This document shows, piece after piece, positions 13,505 to 26,229 of a stretch of DNA of 64,000 nt; the first letter of the stretch is position 1; each line of letters opens with the position of its first letter. Origin of the DNA: Lactarius indigo (lineage: Eukaryota; Basidiomycota; Agaricomycetes; Russulales; Russulaceae); the NCBI GenBank assembly GCA_025766275.1, contig JAFKAC010000016.1:434001-498000 (forward strand). The letters are read 5' to 3'. The position numbers and the translations under genes were made by a program. The notes under the pieces were generated by a model. It did no database searches, was not told where the DNA came from, and worked only from the letters and a program-made list of their open reading frames with translations.

Positions 13505-14272
13505 GAAGCGGAGGTGGCTGTGTTACGGACTACTTCATTATGGTAATCTAATCGTATTTGTGTAACTTGGCACTCCTTTATTATACCTGCGGCTGCCAAG
13601 CTTTCTTTTTACGTTCGCTAGGCAGTCGCTGTGCAGAGCTGGCACCCAGAACCTGACTGTATGTAATGATGGGACTCCTGTCCGGATGCTATAAGATACG
13701 ACATAGTTTGATCAACGCTGCGGTCCCATCACGAGCGTAACGTACATCCCCAACATATCACCACCACCAATCCAAATCACGCGTGTAGTGACACCTTAGA
13801 TGCCTAGTAACCAGCGTTGTATTACTGTGGGACCAATAGAGCACATTGCGCCCAGTAATTGCTCACACGACTAAAGATGGAACAATGAGCTATCGACATC
13901 CCGAAGGAACAAGTGAGAGGGAAGGCGAGCCTATGATGGTGGGACCCTGTCTCGGCAGGCTGGGCTATTCAACAGGGCAGACGTCTCTCATGAGTCACGT
14001 CCTCGCCACTGTGGCGCATGTTGGAGAAAAGTTGGAGTTTACTCGCTCGAGGGGCTATGTATATCAGGAAGGAGAAAGTCATGGAACCGGGCTTTTGGCG
14101 GATCAACACCAGGCAAGTTGCTGTTGGCCAGCTGACTCTACATAAGCCCACCCTACAATGTACGGCAACGCCAGTCCAACCCCCCTCTAGCTCCTTCATC
14201 CTACGCTCCCAAAGCGCAGGAGCCGCGTGAATTACCTAGTACCGAGGATTTTGAATCTTGCTTTAAATCTCC
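13505..14272. other. Intergenic, nothing recognised
   Basis: Holds the 3' flank of the syntaxin gene and the 5' flank of the DUF6533 gene. Open frames such as 13846-14145 plus have no recognisable content. No repeat or RNA gene is seen. Confidence 0.5.
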
Positions 14273-16312
14273 ATGCCGACGCACGATCTCGATCCATTCA
14301 ATCGTTATGATGTCGAGACAGATTATCGTAACTCGTGAGCATTCACGTGATCTGAATACTTCCGGCATCCCAGAACTGATTTCCCACTGCCTGAGTCAGC
14401 ATACTGACGAAGGTGCGTATGCACTTCAAGTTGCATACAAGCTAGCCATGCCTACTTGAATATAACAGTACGTTGGTGTGGCGAGCTTCACGGTACTTGT
14501 GTGGGACCATATCGCTACTTTCCCAGATGAGGTGACTCCGCGCGGTGTATTATCGTTGCTTCCGAATCGTAACTCATGTGATGATCATCGTACTAGGTTG
14601 AGCTTATCTGGAAAGACCAAAAGAAGCCTTTGTGAGTGATTTTAACTTATGGCCCATCTCGGATAATCGAACAAGACTGCGCCTAGCTAGTTTATCTCTT
14701 TTTCCTGGTCTGTGTCTTGACTTGGTCCATGTACCTTTGCATTGGCCAACCTGACTCGCATGGAAAATACAAACAGAACCGCTATCTCATTCCCTTGAGC
14801 TTCATCGTTAATCTTTGCGCGTACTTTCGGCGTGTTATTGGACCATGGAGTGAGTTTCTCGCGTTCTTGGTTTATAGTTTTAGAAACAGGGGACTCATAT
14901 CTCATACAGTCTAAGTCGTGAGTGGGATTAGGTCATGCCTTATCCACGCACCGCTCATCGAGTTTATAATTTAGGTGTGATCACTTTGTTAGGTTCGAGG
15001 GTTCCATGACAATGTTAGGTGTCTCAGTAGTGGCATGGATGATGTTTTTGAGGTGAGTACTCGCCATAAATGCCTCTAGATTGATTTTGGCGAAACCCCG
15101 CGGACAATCTGTGGGTATATGACACCATTTACTTCAGGATTCGTGTATTGTATGCATTGATGCACATCGACTACAACTGGTAGTTCAAGCCATCGTTATT
15201 GCCATTCCTCCTTACTTACATTGGGGCCAATTCCTATCTGCTTACCCGCGGGATTCGTACGTCTACTTCTGTCGATGCCGTCCTCCTCCCTTCCACTGAT
15301 TCTGGTTTAGCCGTACATCACTGTTCTCGCAACTTGTAGGTCATTAGGTCATACTACCCTGCATGGCACTCAGACAGCGTACGATAACAGCCTGTACTAT
15401 GATTATCGACCCAACTGTGCCGTAAGTCAATCCAGCTTGCTTGTCGTGTAAGTTGTGTGACACGACTCGACGCAGTGGTGTAATTGCCTCATCGTCTGCC
15501 TGGCTTCCCCTCCTATATGATACGGTTGTTGTTTCCCTCACCCTTTATCGGACAGCGGGAACCGTATACTCCGAAAACGCATCTACTGGCGAGATCTTCC
15601 GCGTCATGCTACGGGAGGGCTTGCTTTATTATAGGTGCGATAACGCACACGTGAGCCTCGCTCTCAGCATTTTGCTCACCCTAGCCCCGTGTCAAACTCA
15701 GCGCTATCTGTACTGTGACCCTCGCGTTTACAATTATGATCGTATCGGCCGATCCGTCTGTCCGAAACATAACGGGCCAGTGAGCTCCTTTTCCCCATTA
15801 CCCCCTCTACCCATCTAACCCGTGCACCGTGCCTTGCGCCTTGCCACCAGACTCGAATTATGGTACGCCAGATCCCCCCCCCCCCAGGCCTATCAATCGT
15901 CCTTGTCAACCTATCTTACTTACTCACCCATCCCGCAGCCTCACAGTTGCGATGATGTCTCGCATCACGCTGCACCTTAAGCGTTTCGGCAAAGGCAGAC
16001 ATCCAGCAATCGCCTCATATGCAGCCAGCAATCCGAAGTCTTCCCGCCTTCGTCGCGCAGCCGCCGATCCACCGCCCCAACGGCGCCTGAGTGAAACGTC
16101 CTAGGCTGGGGACCCTACCCACTGTCTCATTCACGCCTGGATCGCTCACACCCTCCCCCACGCCGTCCGACACGGAGGGCGAATACTTCGCGATGAAGCC
16201 GCGCTCCTCGGCCGCGGCGGGCGCACCACTCCTGCACCCGACGTCCCGGGCCGGAACAAACCTCGCGGGTAGTTCCACGTCGCCAGTAACTATCGACCTG
16301 GGTGGTCCCTGA
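14273..16312 (+). pseudogene. DUF6533-type multi-pass membrane protein, frameshifted
   Basis: Member of a large basidiomycete family of seven-helix membrane proteins of unknown function carrying the N-terminal DUF6533 region. Family blocks appear in order as small exons: YVGVASFTVLVWDHIATFPD then VELIWK (14470-14630), NRYLIPLSFIVNLCAYF (14780-14830), EGSMTMLGVSVVAWMMFLR (14997-15051), a broken VVQAIVIAI/LLTYIGANSYLLTRGI stretch, then SSSAWLPLLYDTVVVSLTLY (15490-15550) and MMSRITLHLKRFGKG (15954-15998). A Ser/Thr/Pro-rich cytoplasmic tail ends at 16312. GT-AG introns separate the blocks. Frame changes occur near 15150, 15206 (one extra base) and about 16085. The start ATG 14273 is inferred because the first exon (MPTHDLDPF) splices at a GTGAGC donor; the exon joining it to the first membrane block is uncertain. 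Confidence 0.75.
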
Positions 16313-17008
16313 CCGAATGGCAGTGTAGGAAACGAAGAACTGAGTGTGCTGTCGCAATTAATCATGTACAACAAGGTGTACAATATGCTTTACGAGCGGA
16401 ACTTGATTCAGATTATATTTGCATTTCCTGTCTAAACTACCCACTCGATTCGGCCTTGATACGATGGTCGATGGTGAGTGATAAATTGGCAAGTACAATG
16501 TGTGCGTTTTTTGTTTTGTTTTCAAATCCGTAATCGGTAATCGGAAAGTGCCCTGAGGTGTCTTTAATTTTCCTGGCCCGTGGGAACCATGTCGTGATAA
16601 ATATCACCCAGGCATGTGTGGTCCATTTCATTACATGACGGCGCCCCATCGTATCATCGATGTATGCTGTGGGTCATTTAAAAAAGCAATTCACTTGTGC
16701 TCCGCAACATGCACGAAGGGGAGTGGCCATGGAAAGACGACCTGCGCTTAGAGCTGGTTAGAGGTCAGATCCGGTCAGAGAACGACTCAGAGTGCGGTGC
16801 GCGATTTTTGGAAACCCCTCAACTTGAGTGTACCACAAAAATGTGTTTTTAAATTAAAATAAGACCCCTTACCCTTACCATACGCAAAAAGTCCAACATA
16901 TAGTCTCACACTTGTCCGTACGCAGTCAAGTTACACAGCATAGGCCCTGCCTTCAAATTCTGCGCATATAGGGAAAGTAACCATCTAACCCACCATTTCC
17001 CATTCCTA
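16313..17008. other. Intergenic, upstream of F-box copy A
   Basis: No gene recognised. The right end carries a promoter motif shared with the next F-box copy (16871-16892). An open frame on the minus strand (16437-16649) has no recognisable content. Confidence 0.5.
16871..16892 (+). promoter_or_regulatory. Upstream box shared by F-box copies A and B
   Basis: The block ACCCTTACCATACGCAAAAA starting here recurs at 20531 as ACCCTTACCATATGCAAAAG. Both lie about 130 bp before the start codon of an F-box gene (copies A and B). Surrounding DNA is more diverged, so this looks like a kept promoter element, but it may simply be the best-preserved part of a tandem duplication. Confidence 0.45.
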
Positions 17009-18697
17009 ATGATACCTCACAAGCATGAGTAAGTTGCCTAATACTTCACTAGGCGCTGTCATCATCATGGAAGCTGACGGAGTTGGTGGGTCTCTCAATA
17101 GACGCGATCAGCACCCATCTGATATCCAAGGCCCTTCTGAATTGGGAGACCACAATGGTCTACCTGTGGGTACGATACTCGCATGCAATTCCTGCGTCTG
17201 TCGTTAACCGCGATTTGATCAAAGTAGGAAGCATTACCCTGAGCCGACATCCCTCAATCAGAGTGCTCTCCGACGACGTCTTGTTGGTCGTCTTTGGATT
17301 TTACATGGTGTCGTCGCCTTGGCATTGGCATAGGCTCGCCCATGTGTGCCAGAGGATGGAGGCTCAGTCGTGTTTGCATCGCCACGCAGTCTCGATCTTC
17401 GGCTCTACTGTACGCCTACCACACCTGTCCAGAGCGCCCTTCATTGCTGGCCAGCCTTTCCTATCACTATTTGGTGCGAAAGGTCTCAGTATACAGATGC
17501 AAGTTGCGAGGTCATTTCCCGTGAGAACGAAGTCCAACATTGTTGCGGCACTGCAGTGTCACAATCGAGTTCAGCAGCATCAAATTGTGTCTGACTAGCT
17601 GGTTCGCGGAACAATTGAGTAAGAAGGTGAAGGAGCCGTTATCAGAACTAGAAGATCTTATTCTTCTACCCATATCTAGAAGGCACATCCTCCTCTCCAG
17701 CCCACCGTTTCGATGGGGCTCACGCCTTCGTATTCTCCACTTGACTGACATATCCTTCCCATCCTTCCCAATCATTCTTTCATCCACGCCGAATCTTGTA
17801 GATATTCGACTGCACAACTATTTCCGCTGCTCTCTCAGCAGTCCCGAATTGCCTTCAACAGTGGCACTTGCGAATGCATTGTCCGGGATGACCCGGCTCA
17901 AGTCACTTTCACTACATTTCTTTTCCCTCACTTATCTCCGGACCCCCACTGGCGCACCTTTACCCTCAGGGAGACGCGTTGTTCTCCCTGCTCTCACCCG
18001 GTTTCAATTTCGAGGCTCTAGCCAGGACTTAGAGGGCCTCGTAGCCGAAATCGATTCTCCTTGCCTTCGCAAAATTAAGATCACATTCGTCAACCACGTC
18101 CGCAGCTTATCAGAACTCGGGCAATTCATCGGCCAGATAGGAGCTCAGAGGCTACATCGACGAGCAGAGATTCAAATATCCACGGATTACATTTCCATTC
18201 GGTTTACCCCGTCAGGACTTACATCGCCTTCGTACCTTGTTTTACGCCTTCGCGACATCACGACGCGGTTAAATGAGCGGTTGTCTTCTACGGCTCTTGT
18301 TTATAATCTCCTACCCCCTTTCCTTCTTGGAATAGGAGATCTAGGCATCGTTACAGGACCTCCGTCGAGTGGGAAAGACGCTGTGGATCGTGAAAACTGG
18401 TTGCGTCTTCTTCACCCATTTAGCGATGTAAAAAGGTTTTATGTGGCTGGCGAGCTTGCAACAAATATCATGAATGCATTGAAACGAGCCGATGGGGAGT
18501 TTGCAACGGTGCTCCCTGCTCTGCGCAAGCTCGACGTGGCAATGGAGCCAGAGGCGCTTTGTGCGCCTTTGCAGGCGGCCGTGGCTTCATTCACGTCATC
18601 GCGCCAGCTCTCCGGCCATCCCATAGAGGTGGAGTATAGTGGAACTCAGTTAGGGAGTGATGGGAATCTGAGCGTGTGTGGGAAGTGGGGAAAGTAA
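17009..18697 (+). pseudogene. F-box/LRR-like gene, array copy A
   Basis: First of seven tandem F-box genes. Exon 1 (ATG 17009) ends at a GTAAGT donor and a second short exon follows after TCAATAG. The F-box region reads SIRVLSDDVLLVVFGFY with WHWHRLAHVCQR (17236-17355), the usual F-box core followed by a substrate-binding leucine-rich body. Four single extra bases near 17354, 17366, 17534 and 17573 shift the frame. From 17582 the frame is open to the stop at 18697 (IKLCLTSWFAEQL through SGHPIEVEYS), so about three quarters of the protein is intact. Relatives recruit substrates to SCF ubiquitin ligases. The array has expanded by tandem duplication; copy B is the closest relative by eye. Confidence 0.7.
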
Positions 18698-19150
18698 GTA
18701 ATGGGCGTAGGAAAAGGGGGAATAGTGTTGTTAGAAGGGTGCCAGTATCTACTGGTCACCTTATATCTATTCACGGCCCTGCGTAGGTTTGGGATAATAG
18801 CAACAGGGAGGACTCTAAGAAAACTGTGAGGGCCGGCGACGTTGTGCTTCAAGTTGCATATAGTGACGAAGATAAGACATATCTCATGGGCGTGGTGGTA
18901 GTACTAGATCAGACAAGATAGTGCAAATCCCGGAACAGTGCGGTTTACCCCCGTCCCCACTGACTGTAAAAGATCAAGAGGGACACGCGAGTGCGGTATT
19001 CGTATTCAAAAGAAAAAAGAAAAAAAAGAGTGCGGTATTCGTCTCCGTTCCTAGCTCTCTTATGCCCCCACTGATATGTGGACAGGGAACTTCCCCACCC
19101 CCCATCTCTTAGCACGCCCCACCCCCATTAGTGCGCGCACCCTTCCTTCC
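18698..19150. other. Intergenic between F-box copy A and a small ORF
   Basis: No gene recognised. The stretch holds short A/G-rich runs (near 19015-19030) and a C-rich segment (19080-19140) that is probably the 3' flank of the minus-strand ORF to its right. Confidence 0.45.
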
Positions 19151-19495
19151 TCACCCAAGCAGTATGTGCTCGGGCTCCATCAAGGGGTCGGGGTCCTCGG
19201 GCTTCTTCTGAGGAGTGGGAACCTCTGTCAGTGTGTTAAGTTCCTTGGCCTTCTTCCGGCTCCGACGGGAGTGGCGCCTCTTCTGTTTAGGTTCAGGTTT
19301 CGGTTTCGGTGGAGCCCCATGGTAGCGACTCATGGCAGGCTCTTGTCGGGGTCGTGTCGACTCTGGACATGGATTGGCCGCAATGTCGTCCTGAAGCCAT
19401 TTAACTTCTTTGCTAATGCCCCCGTCATCAGGCACCCAAACAGGCCTCTTCCGCTTCTTTGTCTCCGAGCTGGGTGGTCGACGAAAATTACTCAT
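19151..19495 (-). CDS. Small basic protein, unknown family
   Basis: An uninterrupted 114-codon frame from ATG 19495 to a stop at 19151. The product is strongly basic and hydrophilic, with a lysine/arginine-rich centre (KPKPEPKQKRRHSRRSRKKA) that could act as a nuclear localisation or nucleic-acid-binding segment; no folded domain or membrane segment is visible. A TATA-like box lies about 40 bp upstream (19533-19539), supporting transcription from this strand. It sits between F-box copies A and B and has no recognisable homologue at the other F-box junctions. It could be a lineage-specific gene or one exon of a larger gene. Confidence 0.45.
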   Translation of the reverse strand: MSNFRRPPSSETKKRKRPVWVPDDGGISKEVKWLQDDIAANPCPESTRPRQEPAMSRYHGAPPKPKPEPKQKRRHSRRSRKKAKELNTLTEVPTPQKKPEDPDPLMEPEHILLG

Positions 19496-19532
19496 CGTGT
19501 GAAGATCTGAGGCGGGTCGACGTCGGTGTGGG

Positions 19533-19539
19533 ATTTATA
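19533..19539 (-). promoter_or_regulatory. TATA-like box of the small basic ORF
   Basis: On the minus strand this reads TATAAAT, about 40 bp before the ATG at 19495. The short leader between them is plausible for a fungal gene. Confidence 0.4.
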
Positions 19540-20658
19540 CGAGTATAAGAGTGTGTCGACCCAATGGGAAGACGTAGACAAGAGTCAGGTGGGGTGGGTA
19601 TGAAGTCAGTTCGGACGTAGAGCGTGGGAACGTAGAGCTAGAATCGGCGCGGGTGCGATGTGCAAGTCGGCGTTCACGCGAGATATTGAGATATCAGATG
19701 GAAGGCTTCGAGAATAGCAAGTGAGATTGGATGGATAGACGGATGGATGGATGCTTCTCAGACGCGAGAGCCGAGGGATTAAATACATGAAGGCAAAGCC
19801 ACACGATACAGATAGGGTATAGGCCGCGTACAGTAATAGACGCGATAGGGATCGGAATAAGAACAGACACAGTCAGATTACAAAGACGGACACGAACGAG
19901 ACAAAGCGAATGGTGGCGATTCGGCGTCGTTGCCCACGCAAACTGGGCTCTTTGTGAGTCGCTTACCTTGGCTTACTGGGGACGCATGCCCGGGCCGTAG
20001 CCGGACGAGGAGGGCGAAGAGGTAACGTGAACGTCCGGCACGAAGGCACGGGAGAGGGTAAGGAGAAAAAAATACTGCAATTAGGGAACGAGGAAATACG
20101 GGGGGTGAATGATTAGGTATGGTAGTCCGTGAGCTAGTAGAGACCAAGCGGAAGCACGAAGTACTTCTCGATCGAAAAAATTGGCGGTTTGTGTCCGAGC
20201 CGAGGTCGCGACCGGTAGGTGGGAACCTCCCGGAGCGCGCTTTTGTGCGAGGGACAAAAAAACCGCTTCTCCATCGATCCCTTTGGCGATAGAGCGTGGC
20301 GGGCGGGAGATAACAAAAGAGTTACGGTTCTTTGAACCGGTTGAGAAAATGGATGGACGGGTGGCGGTACGGAAGAAAAGAATGGGCCACGTGCCACCCT
20401 CCCGCACAAAGACTACTGTATACTCTAAGCCTGCGCTCGTTCTTCACTCCGCCTCAGACCTGCTGATGCTGTGGGAAAACCCCTATAAATTACCATAAAA
20501 TGAAATATTGTTATTGTAAAAGAAAAAATAACCCTTACCATATGCAAAAGGTTCACACACACGTGCACAGCGTCTGTCTGCTTCGTGTCCTGCATCATGA
20601 TGTAGTATTTGACTATAAGGACAGTAGCCATCTCATTCCCCGTTCTTCATCTCCAATA
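19540..20658. other. Intergenic upstream of F-box copy B
   Basis: No gene recognised; overlapping frames at 20081-20498 on both strands show no family features. A short GATGGATGGAT microsatellite lies near 19738-19752. The right end contains the promoter box shared with copy A. Confidence 0.45.
20531..20552 (+). promoter_or_regulatory. Upstream box shared by F-box copies A and B
   Basis: ACCCTTACCATATGCAAAAG, the second occurrence of the box at 16871, about 130 bp before the copy B start codon at 20659. Confidence 0.45.
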
Positions 20659-22268
20659 ATGTCTCACAAGTAAGTCTAACGTTTTACTGGCTTCATTATG
20701 GAACCTAATGGAGTTTGGGGTCTCTCCTTGGGTCAATAGATACTTACCCGTCATTCAAGACCCTTCGAGTTCCGAACCTGAAAACCACGATGGCCTGTCT
20801 CAGGCTGAGGGTACGATAATACCTGTATGCAACGCCTGCATAGTCCATTGAATTGTTCGAAATAGGAAGCATCCCTCTTGGCCGACATTCCCAAGGACAT
20901 GCCTCGATCGGAGTGCTCTCAGACGACGTCTTGTTGATCGTCTTTGGATTTTACAGGGACGTCATTCGCCAGTGGCATTGGTACAGGCTTATCCATGTGT
21001 GCAAGAGATGGAGGCTCGTCATATTTGCGTCACCACGCAGTCTCGATCTTTGGCTCTACTGTACGCCTCGCACGCCTGTCAAGAACACCCTTGATTGTTG
21101 GCCAGCTTTTCCTATTGCTATTCGGTGCGGAAGGTCTCAGCATGCAAATGAAAGTTGCGAGCGTCTTTCTCATGAGGACGAAGACAACATTGTTGCTGGC
21201 ACTACAGCATCACAATCGAGTTCGCAGCATCAAGTTATGTCTGACTAACTCGCTCGTGGAAAAATTGAGCACGCAGGTGAAGGAGCCGTTATCAGAACTA
21301 GAAGATCTTGTTCTCCGATCCACATCTAGCAGGGACTTCTTCCTCTCCAGCCCACCGTTTCGATGGAGTTCACGCCTTCGTGTTCTCTGCTTGACTGAAA
21401 TTTCCTTTTCATCGCTCCCACTTCTTCTTTCCTCCTCCCCAAATCTCGTAGATCTTCAGCTCCACACTATCCGCATCTCTGAACTTCCTCCACCGGTGGT
21501 GTTCGCGAATGCATTGTCTGGGATGACCCGGCTCGAGTCACTCTCACTACATTCCCTTCCCTCCGTTTCTCTCCCGATCTACACTGGCGTACCTCTACTG
21601 TCAGAGAGACGCGTTGTTCTCCCTGCTCTCACCAGGCTTAAATTTCGAGGCCTTAGCCGGTACTTAGAAGGCCTTGTGGCTAAGATCGATGCTCCTTGCC
21701 TCAGCAAAATCAAAATCACGTTCGTCGACCCCGTCCGCAGCTTATCAGAACTCGGACAATTCATCAACCAGATAGAGGCCCAGAAGTTACACAGTCGAGC
21801 AGAGATTCGAACATTCCTGAATTATATCTCCATCCAGGTTTACCCCGCCAAGACTTGGATCCCCTTCATACTTTGTATTGCGCATGCAGCGCACGCTGTT
21901 GAACAATCAGTTGCCTTCTATGGCTCGTGTTTGTAATCTCCTCCCTCCTTCCCTTCTTTGCATCGGAGATCTGGGCATCGTTACAAGTCCTCCGTCAAAC
22001 GAGCAAGGCCCTGTGGATGACGAAAATCTGGCTGCGTCTTCTCTGCCCATTCAGTGGCACAGAAAGGTTTTATGTGGCTGGCGAGCTTGCGACAGATATC
22101 ATGCATGCATTGGAACGAGCCAAAGGAGAGTTTGCAACGGTGCTCCCTGCTCTGCGCGAGCTCGACGTGGGAATGGAGCTTGAGTCGCCTTTGCATGTCT
22201 TCGCAGGTAGTAGCCGTAGCGTCATTCGCGGCCTCGCGCCAGCTCTCCTGGCAGCCCAGTGGAGGTGA
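20659..22268 (+). pseudogene. F-box/LRR-like gene, array copy B
   Basis: Exon 1 is only ATGTCTCACAA (20659-20669) before a GTAAGT donor; exon 2 follows an AATAG acceptor, and a second intron ends just before GSIPLGRHSQ. The F-box core is SIGVLSDDVLLIVFGFY with WHWYRLIHVCKRW (about 20905-21015). The leucine-rich body then runs with extra bases near 21198, 21837 and 22027, the frame changing at each. Late segments match copy A: NLLPPSLLCIGDLGIVT, FYVAGELATDIMHALER, VLPALRELDVG. After 22200 similarity is lost and the end is uncertain. Copies A and B share intron positions, promoter box and most of the body, so they are products of one tandem duplication with a spacing of about 3.65 kb. Confidence 0.65.
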
Positions 22269-23514
22269 AGTATACTTACTTAACCGAAGCGGACGAAAGT
22301 ACGTGCAAACTAATATCGACTTCGGCCGCAGAGAACGACTTACCAGGAGAATTTCTAGGCCACCGCTCGACTTCTGCCAGTGTGCCGTCGTTTTCACAGC
22401 CAGGCAAGGCCTTAATCGCGACATAATGGACAAGCTTGGCTCGCTCGTTCGCGTCGTCATTGGGACGTCCGCTTTATACTGAAAACACCGAGCCCTGGAG
22501 GCGCATCCACCGGTTTACTCTATTTCTATCCCTTCTGTGGCCGAATGAGGGTCGATATTGACCTCGATATAACCTGTATCTTGTCACTACTTCTTACGTA
22601 CAACCCCCTCTTTCAATTCGCTAGCTCGTGATTATTGATGTAAGTACGCATACACTAATGACACAGATGTGCACAAAAAAAACGAATGAGCGAATGGATG
22701 AAAAGGTTAGAAATAGAGTCTGTCGCAGTGCGGGCGCTGCAGACTCAGCCATTATAGCTAGAGGGAGATTCACGGCAGTGAAAGTATCGAAGCCGAGTAA
22801 ACTAGTTACCGTAAACTCTGTGAGAAAGAGGGGATAATCGCCATCCAAGTCCGTCTCACTGCTAGCGCTAGACACGGCACAGTGACTTGCAGGAGTTATG
22901 CACGATTGGGGGAAAGAAAAGTAGTTACGTCACTTGGTAACTTGACGCGGAAGAGTCGGGATTCGGGAAGACTTCCCATTGGGCAAAATAGATGGATGAC
23001 GATAAAAAAAAATGGTAAAAATGGCTTGCCCTAACCGAAACACTCAACCCTACTACACCAAGATGGCCCGAATCGCCCGATAAAAGACAGGAAAATGAGA
23101 ACCAGACGAGACCGAGCAAAGGCCAAGCGAGACTTGGAGCCCGAAGCCTGCACTAACCCGATCGGAGGTCGCCTCATGCTTTCCAATTTTGTACAGAATT
23201 ATTCGGCCCCAGCTCGGATGACTTCGGGAGCGTGGTGTCGTCTTCCCACGCACTGGCGCACTATGTCCCATACACGGTGCATATAATCATAACGGTTCGT
23301 ATATCGTCCTCGCGTACACTACACCTGTAACATAGCTGGCGGTTCGCTCGATGAAAATAACGCGTACTGACACAGGAATGCGGTGAACACTTGGGTGAAC
23401 GTTCTCAGACATGTGCACTCGGCGTGTTGGCGTGCCCTGGTCCATGACCTCTAACACCGCCTACAAACCCTTTGATATAAGGGCACTGGCATTAGCCACT
23501 CTTTAACGCCCCTA
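22269..23514. other. Intergenic between F-box copies B and C
   Basis: No gene recognised. Frames at 22621-22875 (minus) and 23095-23286 (plus) are open but show no family motif. The sequence just before 23515 is the promoter flank of copy C and lacks the box seen before A and B. Confidence 0.45.
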
Positions 23515-25039
23515 ATGACCCCACACAAGTAAGTCATCTGACACTTCACTCTCGCCTCATTGCGGCTAACCGTCCATGGGTCAAATAGACGCACACGGCG
23601 CCTATCTGTCATCTATCCCGCCAACATGTTCAAAACAGGAAGTCGCTCTTCGGACCGAGACTCAGAGATCGGAGTGCTCCCCGACGACGTCCTCCTCGTC
23701 ATATTCGGTTTTTACCGGGTGTCTTCACCATCGTCTTGGCATAGGCTTTCCCATGTGTGTCAGAGATGGCGGCGCATCGTATTTGCATTCCCACGCAGTC
23801 TGGATCTTCGACTCTACTGTACACCTAAAACGCCAGTCACGAACACCCTTGATTGCTGGCCAGCCTTCCCCATTGTAGTGCGGTGCGGCGGGTCTCCACA
23901 TCCCAAGCGCCTTTCTCCTGAAGAAGAAGACAACGTTGTAGCAGTACTGAAACATCCCAATCGAGTTCGCAGCATCGAGTTATGTCTGACACACTCGCTC
24001 GTAGAAAAATTGGGTACGCAAGTGGAGGAGCCATTCTCGGAACTGGAGGACATTGTTCTTCTGTCACAAAATAGCATGCAGTTGGTCCTCCCCTAGCACC
24101 TTTCGGTGGGGATCACGCCTCCGTAGTCTCCACTCGACTAGAGTTACCTTTTCACTCCCTCAGCTCCTTTCATCTTCCCCAAACCTTATAGATCTGCAAC
24201 TTCACGACATTCCTAGAGTCGGATACTTTTCACCGGAAGCACTCGCGCGGTGCTCTGTCCGGAACGCCCCAACTTCAATCTCTTTCACTTCCGTTTCCTC
24301 CCTCCAACCTCTCGTCAGAATCACATCGGCGTGCCCCCACCCTCAGGTGAACGAGTTGCTCTCCCTTCTCTCACCCGCTTCAAATTCCGAGGAAACAGCA
24401 ATAACCTGGACAGGCTCGCGGCCATGATCGACGCACCCTGCCTTGGTGATATCGAAATCGCATTCTTCAACGAACTCACCTTCGACGGTTCACACTTCGG
24501 CCGATTTCTTCGGCCGGATAGAAACACAGAAGTCACATCGTCGAGCCGACATACGAACCTCTAAGCGTACCGTTTCCATTTGCTTCACTCGGCGAGGAGC
24601 TCCTCCGCGCCTTAGGTTGGAGATATCCTGCCGGCGGCTTAGACCGGCAGTTGTCGTCTATGGCTCAAATTTGCAATCATTTCCCGGCTTTCCTTCTCGG
24701 TGTCGGGAATCTGGGCATCAATACGACGCAGCCGACGAGCGGACACGACAGGTGTGGAGAGCGAACACTGGTTGAGGCTTCTCGGCTCATTCGGCGGCGC
24801 AGAGAAGGTTCACTGTGGCCGGCGAACTCGCGACAGATATCGTGCATGCCTTGAAACCAGCCAACGAAGAGCCCACGACGGTGCTACCGGCACTGCGCAA
24901 TCTCTCCCTCCAGGAGCCTGGGCCACTTTTCGCGCCTTTACGGGCAGCCGTCGTCCCGTTCAGTAACCTCGCGCCGGCTCTCCGGTTGTCCCGTAACCGT
25001 GGAGTATACACAACGGTACAGCAAGAAGGCGTCAGCTGA
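23515..25039 (+). pseudogene. F-box/LRR-like gene, array copy C
   Basis: Exon 1 is 23515-23528 (MTPH plus two bases), the intron 23529-23588 is GTAAGT...AATAG, and exon 2 opens into SDRDSEIGVLPDDVLLVIFG with WHRLSHVCQRWRRIVFAFPR, a well-formed F-box. The frame is open to 24094, where one extra base creates a stop inside the conserved LVLPSTFRWGSRLRSLH segment. Further changes follow near 24245, 24500 and 24800, while family blocks persist (SMAQICNHFPAFLLGVGNLG, AGELATDIVHALKPANEE). The number of changes makes this the most damaged copy in the array. It may have lost the second intron seen in A and B. Confidence 0.65.
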
Positions 25040-26229
25040 CATATAAAGGAGGAGCGGCGCGACCCTTACTTCCCTACACCTATAGGACGCGCTTACCCGG
25101 TGTGCTACACCCTGGAGTCGCGCCGATCAGTAGGCTCGATCTCCAGTCCCGTAATGAAGCGAAGGGTGTAGCAACAACGACACGCGCGCAGTATGGTGTA
25201 CTTACTTTCTCTCACATTGATACGGCACGATATGCATCTACGAGACCTGGTGTAAGTCGGTACATGTCCGACTTGCGACTGCACGACTCGGTTTATGTTT
25301 CCTGGTTTATGACCAGTCCTCGCCTGTATACCATGAGCCTTAATTTAACTTACAAGGAAGAGCCCAAACACGATTCCGTATATATTCGGGTGATCGATGT
25401 CCGCAAGTTGCTATCAGTTGTTGGCTTTGTGAGTGATGCTCAAGTCCTTACCATCCTGACCGTATCGCCTGCCCTCGACTTTTCGAAACCTGACACGCCT
25501 GCTCGAGCGCGACAAGTCAAATCTCTTCTAGCGCTCCCTCTCCAGCCAAAAATAAATCGATTTCATGATCAGTACAATGTTTGTCCGACTTCGTCGCCTT
25601 GTACAAGGTCTTCAGCGGTCGTCTATAAGCTCCGGGGATTCCCGTCTGCGCCGCGCAAGGACAATGCCCAGTCGCTGCGAAATACCGAGGCTCTAGATAA
25701 TGGGGCTAGCACTATATCACCACATAGTGTCGCTCTAAGGCCGTGGGCACTCTTCCGTACACGTTTGAACTTGGCGTGCCCACTGGCAGGTACCGGCGCG
25801 CACGGTCAGAGTTGAAGGTAGGTAATTTCCCCTTTCAAATGCCCGTTGCCATGATATATAGACTTCGGTTAATGTTGCATAGCAAGCTGAGAGGACGTTA
25901 CTCAAGCGTGACTCTCAAACGTCATGGGCATGTTCGTTCCAGTTCAAGTGCATGGGAGTGCGGGACGGCAACAGCCGAGAGTGTGAGAGCCTCCTGAAAC
26001 GGTGTGCGTCACGTGTGCACAGCATGCGACGCCCAAGATAACGCCAATTAGTCTAAGTGCGTATATCAATTGCGTCCAATTAGCCTAGCGTCAATAACGA
26101 CATTTACCCCTCGAGTCTCGCTAGCCAACCAGACTGGGCTAATGCAATAACAATTTCGGGTTCATGTTTCAGGATGGCCCATATAGCCTGGGGGACAATA
26201 ATTGCCCTTGACACTCGTTTTTCCCCAAA
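25040..26229 (+). other. Inter-copy region with one open frame of unknown status
   Basis: A 237-codon frame spans 25102-25815; its first ATG is at 25264. The translation has no recognisable domain and no array relative. It could be coding, but nothing beyond length supports it. The rest of the stretch shows no gene or repeat. Confidence 0.3.
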
